Source: Mycolicibacterium sp. J2
GTDB lineage: Bacteria; Actinomycetota; Actinomycetes; Mycobacteriales; Mycobacteriaceae
Reading direction: 5' to 3'
DNA length: 64,000 nt
Assembly: GCF_026240945.1 (NCBI RefSeq)
Contig: NZ_JAPFPY010000002.1
Span: 186,001-250,000, forward strand
Below, one piece after another: positions 25,903 through 32,755 of this stretch. Within the stretch, counting starts at the first letter, position 1. The number at the start of each line of letters is the position of its first letter. Made by a program: the position numbers and the translations under genes. The notes under the pieces were generated by a model. The model saw only the letters and a list, made by a program, of their open reading frames with translations, made no database searches and was not told where the DNA came from.

Positions 25903-28900
25903 CTACACCTCGGTCGTCGCCACCTCCGGCCACACCCCTCGGTTCTGTCGGCTCAGCCACTCCGCGTGTGACGTCGCCACGCTCGCCAGCCAATCCGTCG
26001 GATTGCTGATGTACGTGCGCTTGTTGATGGTCAGGGGATGCTCCACCGTCGGTGCCGACGGATCGCTCAGGGACATCACCGTCATGTGATAGTCGATCGT
26101 TTCCGCGGTCTCCTCGGTGCGTTGGATCGTGATCCTCCACTGGTGCGGATATATCTGCCGGCCGGGCAAGGGACTCCCGGTCCTTTTCGCCTCCGCGTAC
26201 TCCTTCGCCACCAGATCGGTCGGCAGGCTCGACTGGACCGTCACCACTCCCGTTTGCTTGTCGATGATCAAACTCGCCATCCCGAGGCCACGGGTCAAGT
26301 TCTCCTCCGGAGGGATGTCCTCCTTGCAAATCCACCCACTGTCGAACGGGGCCACGTTGAACGTCACGCCCGGCTGTATCTGCGCCAGGTACGCCGTCGC
26401 CTGCTCCGTGGTCTCCAACTCCGCCATCGTTGTGCTCGCCTACCGGTAGGTGGTGTCCGTCTCCGGCCACACGCCCTGATTCTGACGGCTCACCCACCTC
26501 GCGTGTGACGCCGCCACTTTCGACAGCGGATCCCTCGGGTCGCACAGACCCGTGTGCTTCTCGATTGTCAGCGGGTGATCCTGCGTCGGCTCGGGGGGAT
26601 TGCTCAGAGACGCCGCCGTCAACCGATATGCGATCGTCGTTGTGTCCTCCTGCGTACGTCGAATCCTGATCTCCCACTGTTGTGGATAGATCTGGTTCCC
26701 GGCCCGGTTGAGTCCCGTCTCCTTGAACGTCGTGTACGCCTCGGCCACCATCGTCTCCGACCAGCTCGGGTACTGATACACGATCCCCGTCTCCGAATCG
26801 ATCACCAGCCTCGCCAGTCCCACTGCCTGGCCCGCCGCCATCTGCTCCGGGGAAAGCACTTTCGTCGCCATCCATCCGTACTGAAACGGTTGCACGTGAT
26901 AGGTCTGGCTCGGAGCCATCTCGGCCAGATACGCCAGCACCTGTTCCCTGGTGTCCAATTCCGGCATGGTGTGCTCCTTGACTGGGCTCGATCGGCGTGA
27001 AGTGCAGGTAGGTCGATTGGTTGACCATCCAGGGAGGCGGTCGGTCCGAGGTCAGTCCCTGTTGCGGATCCCACCACACCGGACCGCCGCCGCCTTCGGG
27101 ATGCACGATGACCGTCGCATGTGACCCGCTGCTGATGGGCATTCCGTGGGTGTCGAAAAGGTATTCGCCGGTGATCAAGTCGCGGGCGTGCCAGCCGTTG
27201 ACCACCAGCGCGGCAGATCCGGGGCCGAGTTGGTCGATGTACTGGTGGAGCAGATCGAACTGGTCGGAGAGCCCGTGGTCGGGAAACTCCAATAGTCCAT
27301 CGCCGAGCCAATTTTGGGCGCGATTCAAGCCGTTGCGCTCGCCGGATTCCCTGTCGATGGTCCCGTCCGGCAATTCGTCCAGATACCGCGGCGCGGAGAC
27401 GGTCGGCTCCCCGCGGAACGATGACAGCGCCGAAAGTGAACAGTCGAGACAATTGTTCGAGCGGCCGTCGACGGTCGGCCCACCATCATTGATCAAGTTG
27501 CCGTAGTCGTTCGTCCGGGGATCGGCATGCCGAACGTAGTGTCCCTGCGGGTCGCGCAGGGCGTCCTCCACCGCCCGCTGGTACGCGGGATCCTCGACAT
27601 GGTCGAGCTGGTGCGGCCCGTAGATTCGATCGTTCGCCGGATTACCTACCGGCCCAGAATGATCCGGCTGCCCGGGCCCGTTGCCGGCACCCGGGTCATG
27701 GCTGGAGCCAGCGGGGTCAGTGGGATGATGCGCTGCGGTGGTGGGAGTCTCATCCCGGTGAGGAGCGGAATGGTCTTCGGGCCGGGCTGCGGGAGCATCC
27801 TGCGTGGGGCGTAGCGGTTCGCGCGCGGGCGCCGATTCAGGCGGGTTCGCGCTCGCCTTCACCGGCGCCGACGGTGAACGCTCGGCCGACGGTCCCGCGC
27901 CACTGGGTGATGGTGAATTCGTCTGCGGGGAGCGGGTTTCCGGCGAGCGACCTTCCGGCGCCCTCGTCTCCGGCGTCCGCGTGGACCCGTCCGGGGTCGG
28001 CGTGCGGGCCGCGGGGGAGTGATCGCCTGCGGCGTGCACGGGGCCGGCGACGTGCGGACCCATCGGCATGCCGCCGACCATGGGCGTTGGCGCGGCGGGG
28101 TGTTGTTGCCCGGTGTGAGTCGACGCCGGACTCGATTCGACGGGTTCGGATGGCGTGGGCTGGGGGGCAGCCGGCTCGTGGGTCCTAGGCTGGTCGACTG
28201 TCGGCTGGTGTTGCGTCGGAGTGTGGCCGGATGCCGGCGCTTCGCTGCCGGTGGGCGTAGGGGTTTCCCTGGCATCAGTGGTGTGCGAACCCGCCTCCGG
28301 CGCATGCGAACTTGGCTCCGGCGCGTGCGAACCCGCCTCGGGCGCATGCGTACTCGGCTCTGGTGTGCGTGGCGTCTCGGGACCCCCTGCCGGGCCGTGT
28401 GTTTCGGGCGGGGGCGAGGCGGCCGGTGGCGACGCCTCGGGAGCGCGCGGCGATGCTTCCGGCGCACTCGGTGACGGCTCCGGCGTGTGCGGCGTCGGTC
28501 CCGGCGTATGTGGCGGTGGGCTCGGTGGTTGCGATGCTGGCCCGTCCACTCGGCCGGGCCCGGAATCCGCGGCAGACGGCGGAACCGAACGCCCCGGTGG
28601 ATCCGGTGGCGGGTTGCCACCACCTCCTTGATGGCTGCCGCCGGGCGTGCTCTGCGGCCCCGGTGGATCGGGTGGGCCGGCCGGTCCGTGCGGGCTGTCG
28701 AGCCCGCGCGGCGTGGTGGGCGCGTCGATACCGTGCGGGGCCGTCGGCCCGAGCAGGGAATCGGGCACCGCGCCGGGCCTGACCTCCGGCACATCGGGGA
28801 TCCCTTGCCCGCCCGGGAGATCTCCCACCCCGTCAAACTTCGGCGCGCCGCGGCTCCACTCGCCGATTTCACGGAGCTTGGGCAGGCGACCCTCTTCCAG

Positions 28901-30235
28901 TACCCGGCGGGTCATGTTCAGGCTCTTGGCCACGCTGCCGGTCTTCGAGAGCGCCCCGCCCGGCACGAACAACGACCCGATATTGAAGGCCGCCTCACCC
29001 GCGCCCCGGCCGGGGTGGTCACCCTTCCATTGGTCCAGCGCGATGAACTGCTTGCCCATTTCGGCCAGCACGCCGGGTGCTTTGCTGGGATCGTTCGCCA
29101 CTTCCCAAGCCTTTTCGGCCATGCCCTTCCACGTAGCCGGATCGGCCATCGACACGACACCGGACACGGTGTTGATCAGACCGTTGGCTACACCCACCTG
29201 GAAGTCGGTGTACAGGGTGACGGCGTCGGCCAGGAAATTGCCGACGTCGTCGCCGAACTGAGCGACCAGAACGGGCCGGATCCACTTCTGGAAGGCGTCA
29301 GCGGCATCGCTGATCATTTCCTTGAGTTCGTTGAGCAGGCCGACGATGCCCTCGACCTGGCGCTGGAAATTGCCCAGCACGGTACTGACGTCGCGAGCGA
29401 CCTCGCGGAGCACCTTCATACCATCGCCGGTGAAGAAGTCGGTCACCGTGTCCCACAGCCCCGACAGCGACAACCGGTCCAGTAGTCGGCGGATGGCATC
29501 CTGGACCTGTTGCACCTGCTTGGCGAAATCCGAGATCTTCTGGGCGGTTGTGGTGGCCGTATCCGTCAGGTACGACATGGCTGTGCCCAGGTTGTCGAAC
29601 GCCTCGGCGATCTTGTCGCCTTCGGGAATGTGCTGCGCCGCGACGGCCGGCTTGAGGGCATTGAGCTCCGACTGGAAGATGGCAAACCCGGTGCTGAAAT
29701 TTCGCCATTGCGCCGCAAGAACATTCATCATTGCCGAATGACCCGACGGCCAGCTCATCGCCGTGCCGGCAATCAACCCCAGCCCGGGCAGCACCTGCAG
29801 CAGCGGCTCGACCAGGTACCACTTGCCGGGCGGCGGAACCATGACCCCGTTCGGTCCGGTGGGCAGATCGGCGGCCACCTTCTCGGCCGACGCAGGGCCG
29901 ACGCCGCCGGTTGGGCCCTGGCCGCCGATGGTCGACGCCGCATCCGCATTACGGTAGTTGTAGCCGGTTGCCTGGAGCATGCGGCCCACGCCTAGGTACG
30001 AATTCGCCGCCATGGCAAGTGTTTTCGCGAAATCGTCCGCGATTCGGCCATACTGCAGCCCAAAGCTCAGGCCCGCGGTATCGGCACCGGAGGCGATGCC
30101 ACCGCCCAGCGCCGCACCCAGTGAGTCGGACAGCATCGCCAGCTGCATTCCCAGCGACTCGACGCGCTTGCCCGCGTTGATCAGGACGTCCGGATCCACT
30201 TCGATCCGGCCGTGCGCCGAGGCGACTACCCCCAC
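25133..30235 (-). CDS. cpnT: CpnT-like type VII secreted toxin with papain-fold (Tox-PL) domain; very long frame
   Basis: 1700 codons from a GTG at 30235 that overlaps the esxE-like gene. Residues 1-475 are a helical channel/carrier domain like CpnT N-terminal (SWPSGHSAMMNVLAAQWR, QFIALDQWKGDHPG, LFVPGGALSKTGS). Residues of about 477-860 are a Pro/Ser/Glu-rich linker with HAPEAGS repeats. Residues of about 865-1075 look like a papain-fold glutamine-deamidase toxin (Tox-PL): NNCLDCSLSALSSF with the Cys near 927, GSHATVIVHPEGG near 1040 and WWDPQQG near 1055. CpnT of M. tuberculosis carries an NAD glycohydrolase (TNT) instead. Beyond residue 1089 the frame overlaps two immunity genes, so the natural end may be near 26960. 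Confidence 0.75.
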   Translation of the reverse strand: MGVVASAHGRIEVDPDVLINAGKRVESLGMQLAMLSDSLGAALGGGIASGADTAGLSFGLQYGRIADDFAKTLAMAANSYLGVGRMLQATGYNYRNADAASTIGGQGPTGGVGPASAEKVAADLPTGPNGVMVPPPGKWYLVEPLLQVLPGLGLIAGTAMSWPSGHSAMMNVLAAQWRNFSTGFAIFQSELNALKPAVAAQHIPEGDKIAEAFDNLGTAMSYLTDTATTTAQKISDFAKQVQQVQDAIRRLLDRLSLSGLWDTVTDFFTGDGMKVLREVARDVSTVLGNFQRQVEGIVGLLNELKEMISDAADAFQKWIRPVLVAQFGDDVGNFLADAVTLYTDFQVGVANGLINTVSGVVSMADPATWKGMAEKAWEVANDPSKAPGVLAEMGKQFIALDQWKGDHPGRGAGEAAFNIGSLFVPGGALSKTGSVAKSLNMTRRVLEEGRLPKLREIGEWSRGAPKFDGVGDLPGGQGIPDVPEVRPGAVPDSLLGPTAPHGIDAPTTPRGLDSPHGPAGPPDPPGPQSTPGGSHQGGGGNPPPDPPGRSVPPSAADSGPGRVDGPASQPPSPPPHTPGPTPHTPEPSPSAPEASPRAPEASPPAASPPPETHGPAGGPETPRTPEPSTHAPEAGSHAPEPSSHAPEAGSHTTDARETPTPTGSEAPASGHTPTQHQPTVDQPRTHEPAAPQPTPSEPVESSPASTHTGQQHPAAPTPMVGGMPMGPHVAGPVHAAGDHSPAARTPTPDGSTRTPETRAPEGRSPETRSPQTNSPSPSGAGPSAERSPSAPVKASANPPESAPAREPLRPTQDAPAARPEDHSAPHRDETPTTAAHHPTDPAGSSHDPGAGNGPGQPDHSGPVGNPANDRIYGPHQLDHVEDPAYQRAVEDALRDPQGHYVRHADPRTNDYGNLINDGGPTVDGRSNNCLDCSLSALSSFRGEPTVSAPRYLDELPDGTIDRESGERNGLNRAQNWLGDGLLEFPDHGLSDQFDLLHQYIDQLGPGSAALVVNGWHARDLITGEYLFDTHGMPISSGSHATVIVHPEGGGGPVWWDPQQGLTSDRPPPWMVNQSTYLHFTPIEPSQGAHHAGIGHQGTGAGVSGRDGSEPDLSRATVSVRMDGDESAFPGADGGGPGSGTGEAGDRFGDGDRVSVPELVGDDGGRGVHDVQGDGTQPGREPDLSTTVGDQDSTYAGGHNDDRISVDGGVSEQSPRADAGSPADNREAHGSVRPEGSAVESGGVTREVGEPSESGRVAGDGHHLPVGEHNDGGVGDHGAGDGVPGADTAGRDVQRGPVRQWVDLQGGHPSGGELDPWPRDGEFDHRQANGSGDGPVEPADRSGGEGVRGGEKDRESLARPADISAPVEDHDPTHRGDRGNDRLSHDGDVPERSVGTDGGASPDHQQAHVHQQSDGLAGERGDVTRGVAEPTEPRGVAGGGDDRGVGGDAADRPTAGLSDEIPRDYLNASKSPDPQANQVSHVEQAQSSASEYSHADQVGHDGREHAAPERHWPDDALDNSSAHTINGEHPPELGHSLPQATETAHLLNEAFMNGHPTTDIARQVSDWSTHRIEGADRVVLGKWDGQDGGYIGEARLNGGGYYFDTGDEAWEAVVHGLSERDAKTLGWQVNEQFLRTQMENGVARIEYVLDRDLYSSLEHMAFERPGSFSAMEVEFLSTHAAEYGYERVGDSWIRMKGDNNV
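25903..26427 (-). CDS. Immunity-like protein 2 (tandem paralogue)
   Basis: 174 residues from the ATG at 26427, 12 bp after immunity gene 1. It is a paralogue along its whole length: AELETTEQATAYLAQI, GLGMASLIIDKQTGVVTV, GRQIYPHQWRITIQRT, HPLTINK and SRQNRGVWPE each have a counterpart. A strand followed by D-x-(E/Q)-TG-V recalls the Imm35/YrhB-like fold linked to papain-fold toxins (inference). The reading frame is offset from the toxin frame, which is open across it. Confidence 0.7.
   Translation of the reverse strand: MAELETTEQATAYLAQIQPGVTFNVAPFDSGWICKEDIPPEENLTRGLGMASLIIDKQTGVVTVQSSLPTDLVAKEYAEAKRTGSPLPGRQIYPHQWRITIQRTEETAETIDYHMTVMSLSDPSAPTVEHPLTINKRTYISNPTDWLASVATSHAEWLSRQNRGVWPEVATTEV
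26440..26967 (-). CDS. Immunity-like protein 1 of the papain-fold toxin
   Basis: 175 residues. AAGGAG stands before the ATG at 26967. The start lies just after the Tox-PL domain (after YLHFTPIEP of the toxin), where a cognate immunity gene is expected. GLARLVIDSETGIVYQYP resembles the strand-turn-strand core of Imm35-like proteins, and SRQNQGVWPE ends both paralogues. It probably blocks the catalytic cleft of the toxin in the producing cell. Confidence 0.72.
   Translation of the reverse strand: MPELDTREQVLAYLAEMAPSQTYHVQPFQYGWMATKVLSPEQMAAGQAVGLARLVIDSETGIVYQYPSWSETMVAEAYTTFKETGLNRAGNQIYPQQWEIRIRRTQEDTTTIAYRLTAASLSNPPEPTQDHPLTIEKHTGLCDPRDPLSKVAASHARWVSRQNQGVWPETDTTYR
28283..28363. repeat. 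Short tandem repeats in the toxin's proline-rich linker
   Basis: Roughly 21-24-bp units encode near-copies of HAPEAGS / HAPEPSS on the minus strand. The neighbouring linker continues with looser PEPS/PEAS units. Similar collagen-like or proline-rich repeats vary in copy number in M. tuberculosis CpnT, so length variation between strains is likely. Confidence 0.6.
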
Positions 30236-30513
30236 ATCGCGCCGTTTCTGGTCACGGCTTCCGAGTAGTTCTTGTGTGCCGCCTGGGCGATCGACCGCAG
30301 CTGCTTCAGCGCCGATTTCATCTGGTCGGCGCCGTCCTCCCACTGCTGCTGAGCCTGGGCCTGTGAATCCGAGCCCTCGCCATGCCAGGACGCCCGCAGC
30401 GCGGCCATGGTGTGGTCGATGTCCTCCAGGGACTCGGTGACCTCACGTTCGAACGCCTGCATGTGCTCGATCGCCGCCTGCAACGTGCCGAAATCGACCA
30501 CCAGTTGCGTCAT
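30226..30513 (-). CDS. esxE: EsxE-like WXG100 protein
   Basis: 95 residues. Two-helix WXG100 protein with WHG in RASWHGEGSDSQAQAQQQWEDGADQM and the ending KNYSEAVTRNGAMWG, close to the end of M. tuberculosis EsxE (which finishes ...MWS). In M. tuberculosis EsxE and EsxF form a complex needed for CpnT export and surface pores. The gene lies between the EsxF-like gene (9-bp gap) and the toxin (start codon 10 bp inside this gene), the same order as Rv3905c-Rv3904c-Rv3903c. Confidence 0.85.
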   Translation of the reverse strand: MTQLVVDFGTLQAAIEHMQAFEREVTESLEDIDHTMAALRASWHGEGSDSQAQAQQQWEDGADQMKSALKQLRSIAQAAHKNYSEAVTRNGAMWG

Positions 30514-30522
30514 CGCGGCACC

Positions 30523-31209
30523 TCACCGGTCGGTGGCTGCGCATCGGACGGCGGCGGTTCGACGGGTGCCCTGCTCGCCGCGTTTCTCCGCCTCGGCCGA
30601 TTGCTGGACGGCCTGTTCGACGATCTGCTCGACGGCCTGGCCGACTTGTTGCGCCATCCCGGCCGCCGCTTGGGCGGCCTGGGCCAGCCCGGATGACACC
30701 TGACCGCCGAGCTGCCCCACCTGGGACACGGCATCGGAGGCTCCGGAGGCCGCCGCACCCGACGCCGAACCCGCCGAACCCGCCGAACCGGCTGGTCCCG
30801 CCGAACCGGCCGCACTCGCTGGGCCCGGTGACGCCGCGGTGGGTGTGGTCGCCCCGCTCGGCGCCTCCCCACCGGCAGCAGCCGGCGCCGGCCCGGCGCT
30901 CGGCTCCGGGGATGCCGACGCGATGGCGCCCGCGCCCTGCTCGTCGGCGCGGGCGTACTGATCGGCGGCGACCCGCAGCAGCTCGGACATGGTCTGTATG
31001 CCGCGAATGACCTGACCGGCGCCGTTGTGCCACTGGTCCCATGCACCCGAGAATGCGGACGCCGCGCCACCCTTCCAACCCGAGCCGAGCAGCTCGCGGG
31101 TTTCCAAGTCGACGCTGGACAGGCCGTCCTGCAGCCGCTGTCCCGCATCACGCAGCCGGCCCGACGCGAGGTGCAGGTCGGACACGACGACCTCGACCGG
31201 ACGTTCCAT
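30523..31209 (-). CDS. esxF: EsxF-like WXG100 protein with long Ala/Gly-rich extension
   Basis: 228 residues from the ATG at 31209 with GGGGGTG upstream. Residues 1-100 match EsxF: LGSGWKGGAASAFSGAWDQWHNGAGQVIRGI carries the W-x-G turn. EsxF is about 103 residues; here 125 more follow. First comes a low-complexity Ser/Ala/Gly/Pro stretch with [13 protein letters not shown], then a predicted amphipathic helix rich in Ala/Gln/Val (AQAAAGMAQQVGQAVEQIVEQAVQQ). The extension may make an extra oligomer or membrane-facing element (inference). Confidence 0.82.
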   Translation of the reverse strand: MERPVEVVVSDLHLASGRLRDAGQRLQDGLSSVDLETRELLGSGWKGGAASAFSGAWDQWHNGAGQVIRGIQTMSELLRVAADQYARADEQGAGAIASASPEPSAGPAPAAAGGEAPSGATTPTAASPGPASAAGSAGPAGSAGSAGSASGAAASGASDAVSQVGQLGGQVSSGLAQAAQAAAGMAQQVGQAVEQIVEQAVQQSAEAEKRGEQGTRRTAAVRCAATDR

Positions 31210-31296
31210 CACACCCCCGTGTCCCTCGACGGTCCGCTCCACAGTGCAGCTTATTAGCCGCAAAGGGGGACCACATGCACCAGTTACGCTCGCCCG

Positions 31297-31926
31297 GTGC
31301 TGATCGTCATCGAAGGCCTGGACGGCGCGGGCAAACGCACCCTGACCGAAGGTCTCCGGGCCGGGTTCGAGGCGGGCGACAAGTCGGTGACCACGCTGGC
31401 CTTCCCGCGCTACGGCGAATCGGTGCACGCCGACCTGGCGGCCGAGGCGCTGCACGGCGGCCACGGCGACCTGGCCGACTCGGTGTACGCGATGGCGACG
31501 TTGTTCGCGCTCGACCGCGCCGGCGCCCGCGATGAGATCCTGCGCCGCGCCGACCGGTACGACGTCGTCATCCTGGACCGTTACGTCGCGTCCAACGCCG
31601 CCTACAGCGCCGCCCGGCTGCATCAAGGCGCCGACGGTGACGTGGTGGCGTGGGTGCACGACCTCGAGTTCGGCCGCTTCGCGTTGCCCCGCCCGGATTG
31701 GCAGGTGTTGCTCGACGTTCCGGTCGAACTGGCCGAGCAACGCGCCGTGTCCCGCGCGGCGCAGGAGTCCGACCGGGCCCGCGACGCCTACGAGCGCGAC
31801 GGCGGCCTGCAGCGCCGCACCGGTGCGGTGTACCGCGCGCTGGCCGCCGCCGACTGGGCCGGCCGATGGGTGGTGGCCGCCCCCGACGTCGTTCCCGCGG
31901 AGCTGGCGGGCACCCTTCTGGCTTAG
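31297..31926 (+). CDS. tmk: Thymidylate kinase
   Basis: 209 residues from a GTG. P-loop IEGLDGAGKRTLTEGL, the DR(Y/H) motif in ILDRYVASNAAYSA, and the lid region follow the family. It phosphorylates dTMP to dTDP. As in other mycobacteria it directly precedes mtrA. The divergent 87 bp before it also serve the esxF-like operon; TAATAA on the minus strand near 31252 is a possible -10 for that operon. Confidence 0.96.
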   Translation: MLIVIEGLDGAGKRTLTEGLRAGFEAGDKSVTTLAFPRYGESVHADLAAEALHGGHGDLADSVYAMATLFALDRAGARDEILRRADRYDVVILDRYVASNAAYSAARLHQGADGDVVAWVHDLEFGRFALPRPDWQVLLDVPVELAEQRAVSRAAQESDRARDAYERDGGLQRRTGAVYRALAAADWAGRWVVAAPDVVPAELAGTLLA

Positions 31927-31989
31927 GTCCGAACCCGTCGCGGTGTGGCACCGGCGGTTTGTCACGGTTTGGTGACACCATGGTGTCCC

Positions 31990-32667
31990 ATGAGGCAACG
32001 GATCCTGGTCGTGGACGACGACCCCTCCCTGGCCGAGATGCTCACCATCGTGCTGCGGGGGGAGGGTTTCGACACCGCCGTCATCGGTGACGGCACCCAG
32101 GCGCTCACCGCGGTGCGGGAGCTGCGCCCCGATCTGGTGCTGCTCGACCTGATGCTGCCGGGCATGAACGGCATCGACGTGTGCCGGGTGCTGCGCGCCG
32201 ACTCCGGGGTGCCCATCGTCATGCTGACGGCCAAGACCGACACCGTCGACGTGGTGCTGGGCCTGGAGTCCGGTGCCGACGACTATGTGATGAAGCCGTT
32301 CAAGCCCAAGGAACTGGTGGCCCGCGTCCGGGCCCGGCTGCGCCGCAACGACGACGAGCCCGCCGAGATGCTGTCCATCGCCGATATCGACATCGACGTG
32401 CCCGCGCACAAGGTGACTCGTGCCGGGGAACAGATTTCGCTTACCCCGCTGGAGTTCGACCTGCTGGTGGCGTTGGCGCGCAAACCGCGGCAGGTGTTTA
32501 CTCGTGATGTGCTGCTCGAACAGGTGTGGGGATACCGTCACCCTGCCGACACCCGTTTGGTGAACGTGCATGTCCAGCGGTTGCGGGCCAAGGTCGAGAC
32601 CGACCCGGAGAACCCGCAGGTGGTGCTGACCGTTCGAGGAGTGGGATACAAGGCCGGACCGCCGTGA
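31990..32667 (+). CDS. mtrA: Response regulator MtrA
   Basis: 225 residues from the ATG at 31990 (MRQRILVVDDD). The M. tuberculosis protein starts three codons earlier (MDTMRQR), but the upstream bases here do not allow that in frame. The receiver has VLLDLMLPGMNGIDVC and the winged helix has ISLTPLEFDLLVAL and VRGVGYKAG. It controls replication, division and cell-wall genes. The stop codon lies inside the first of three tandem repeats before mtrB. Confidence 0.98.
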   Translation: MRQRILVVDDDPSLAEMLTIVLRGEGFDTAVIGDGTQALTAVRELRPDLVLLDLMLPGMNGIDVCRVLRADSGVPIVMLTAKTDTVDVVLGLESGADDYVMKPFKPKELVARVRARLRRNDDEPAEMLSIADIDIDVPAHKVTRAGEQISLTPLEFDLLVALARKPRQVFTRDVLLEQVWGYRHPADTRLVNVHVQRLRAKVETDPENPQVVLTVRGVGYKAGPP

Positions 32668-32734
32668 TTTGTCGGCTCGCCGACGTCGTGATTTGTCGGC
32701 TCGCCGACGTCGTGATTTGTCGGCTCGCCGACGC
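32663..32734. repeat. Three tandem 24-bp hairpin repeats between mtrA and mtrB
   Basis: CGTGATTTGTCGGCTCGCCGACGT-type units occupy 32663-32686, 32687-32710 and 32711-32734. The first two are identical and the third differs only in its last base. A degenerate fourth copy begins at 32735 (CGTGACATGTAGGC). Each unit contains GTCGG-CTCG-CCGAC, a 5-bp hairpin with a 4-base loop, so the transcript would carry three hairpins in a row between the two cistrons. Confidence 0.9.
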
Positions 32735-32755
32735 CGTGACATGTAGGCAGTACCA

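Larger units (their letters stand above)
17277..31260. other. Accessory block between sahH and tmk
   Basis: In M. tuberculosis sahH (Rv3248c) and tmk (Rv3247c) are adjacent, with mtrA following. Here the same flanks are kept but about 14 kb separates them. The block holds a lipoprotein gene, AAA+/TPR pair, hydrolase, PaiB-like gene and the minus-strand type VII toxin/immunity locus. No integrase, transposase, tRNA or flanking repeat was seen, so the boundaries are set by synteny only. Confidence 0.65.

Noticed and set aside
26440..27452. Alternative minus-strand frame reading MSRLFTFGAVIV with many Arg
   Set aside because: Arg-rich out-of-frame translation of the toxin gene without homology; the toxin and immunity frames explain the region.
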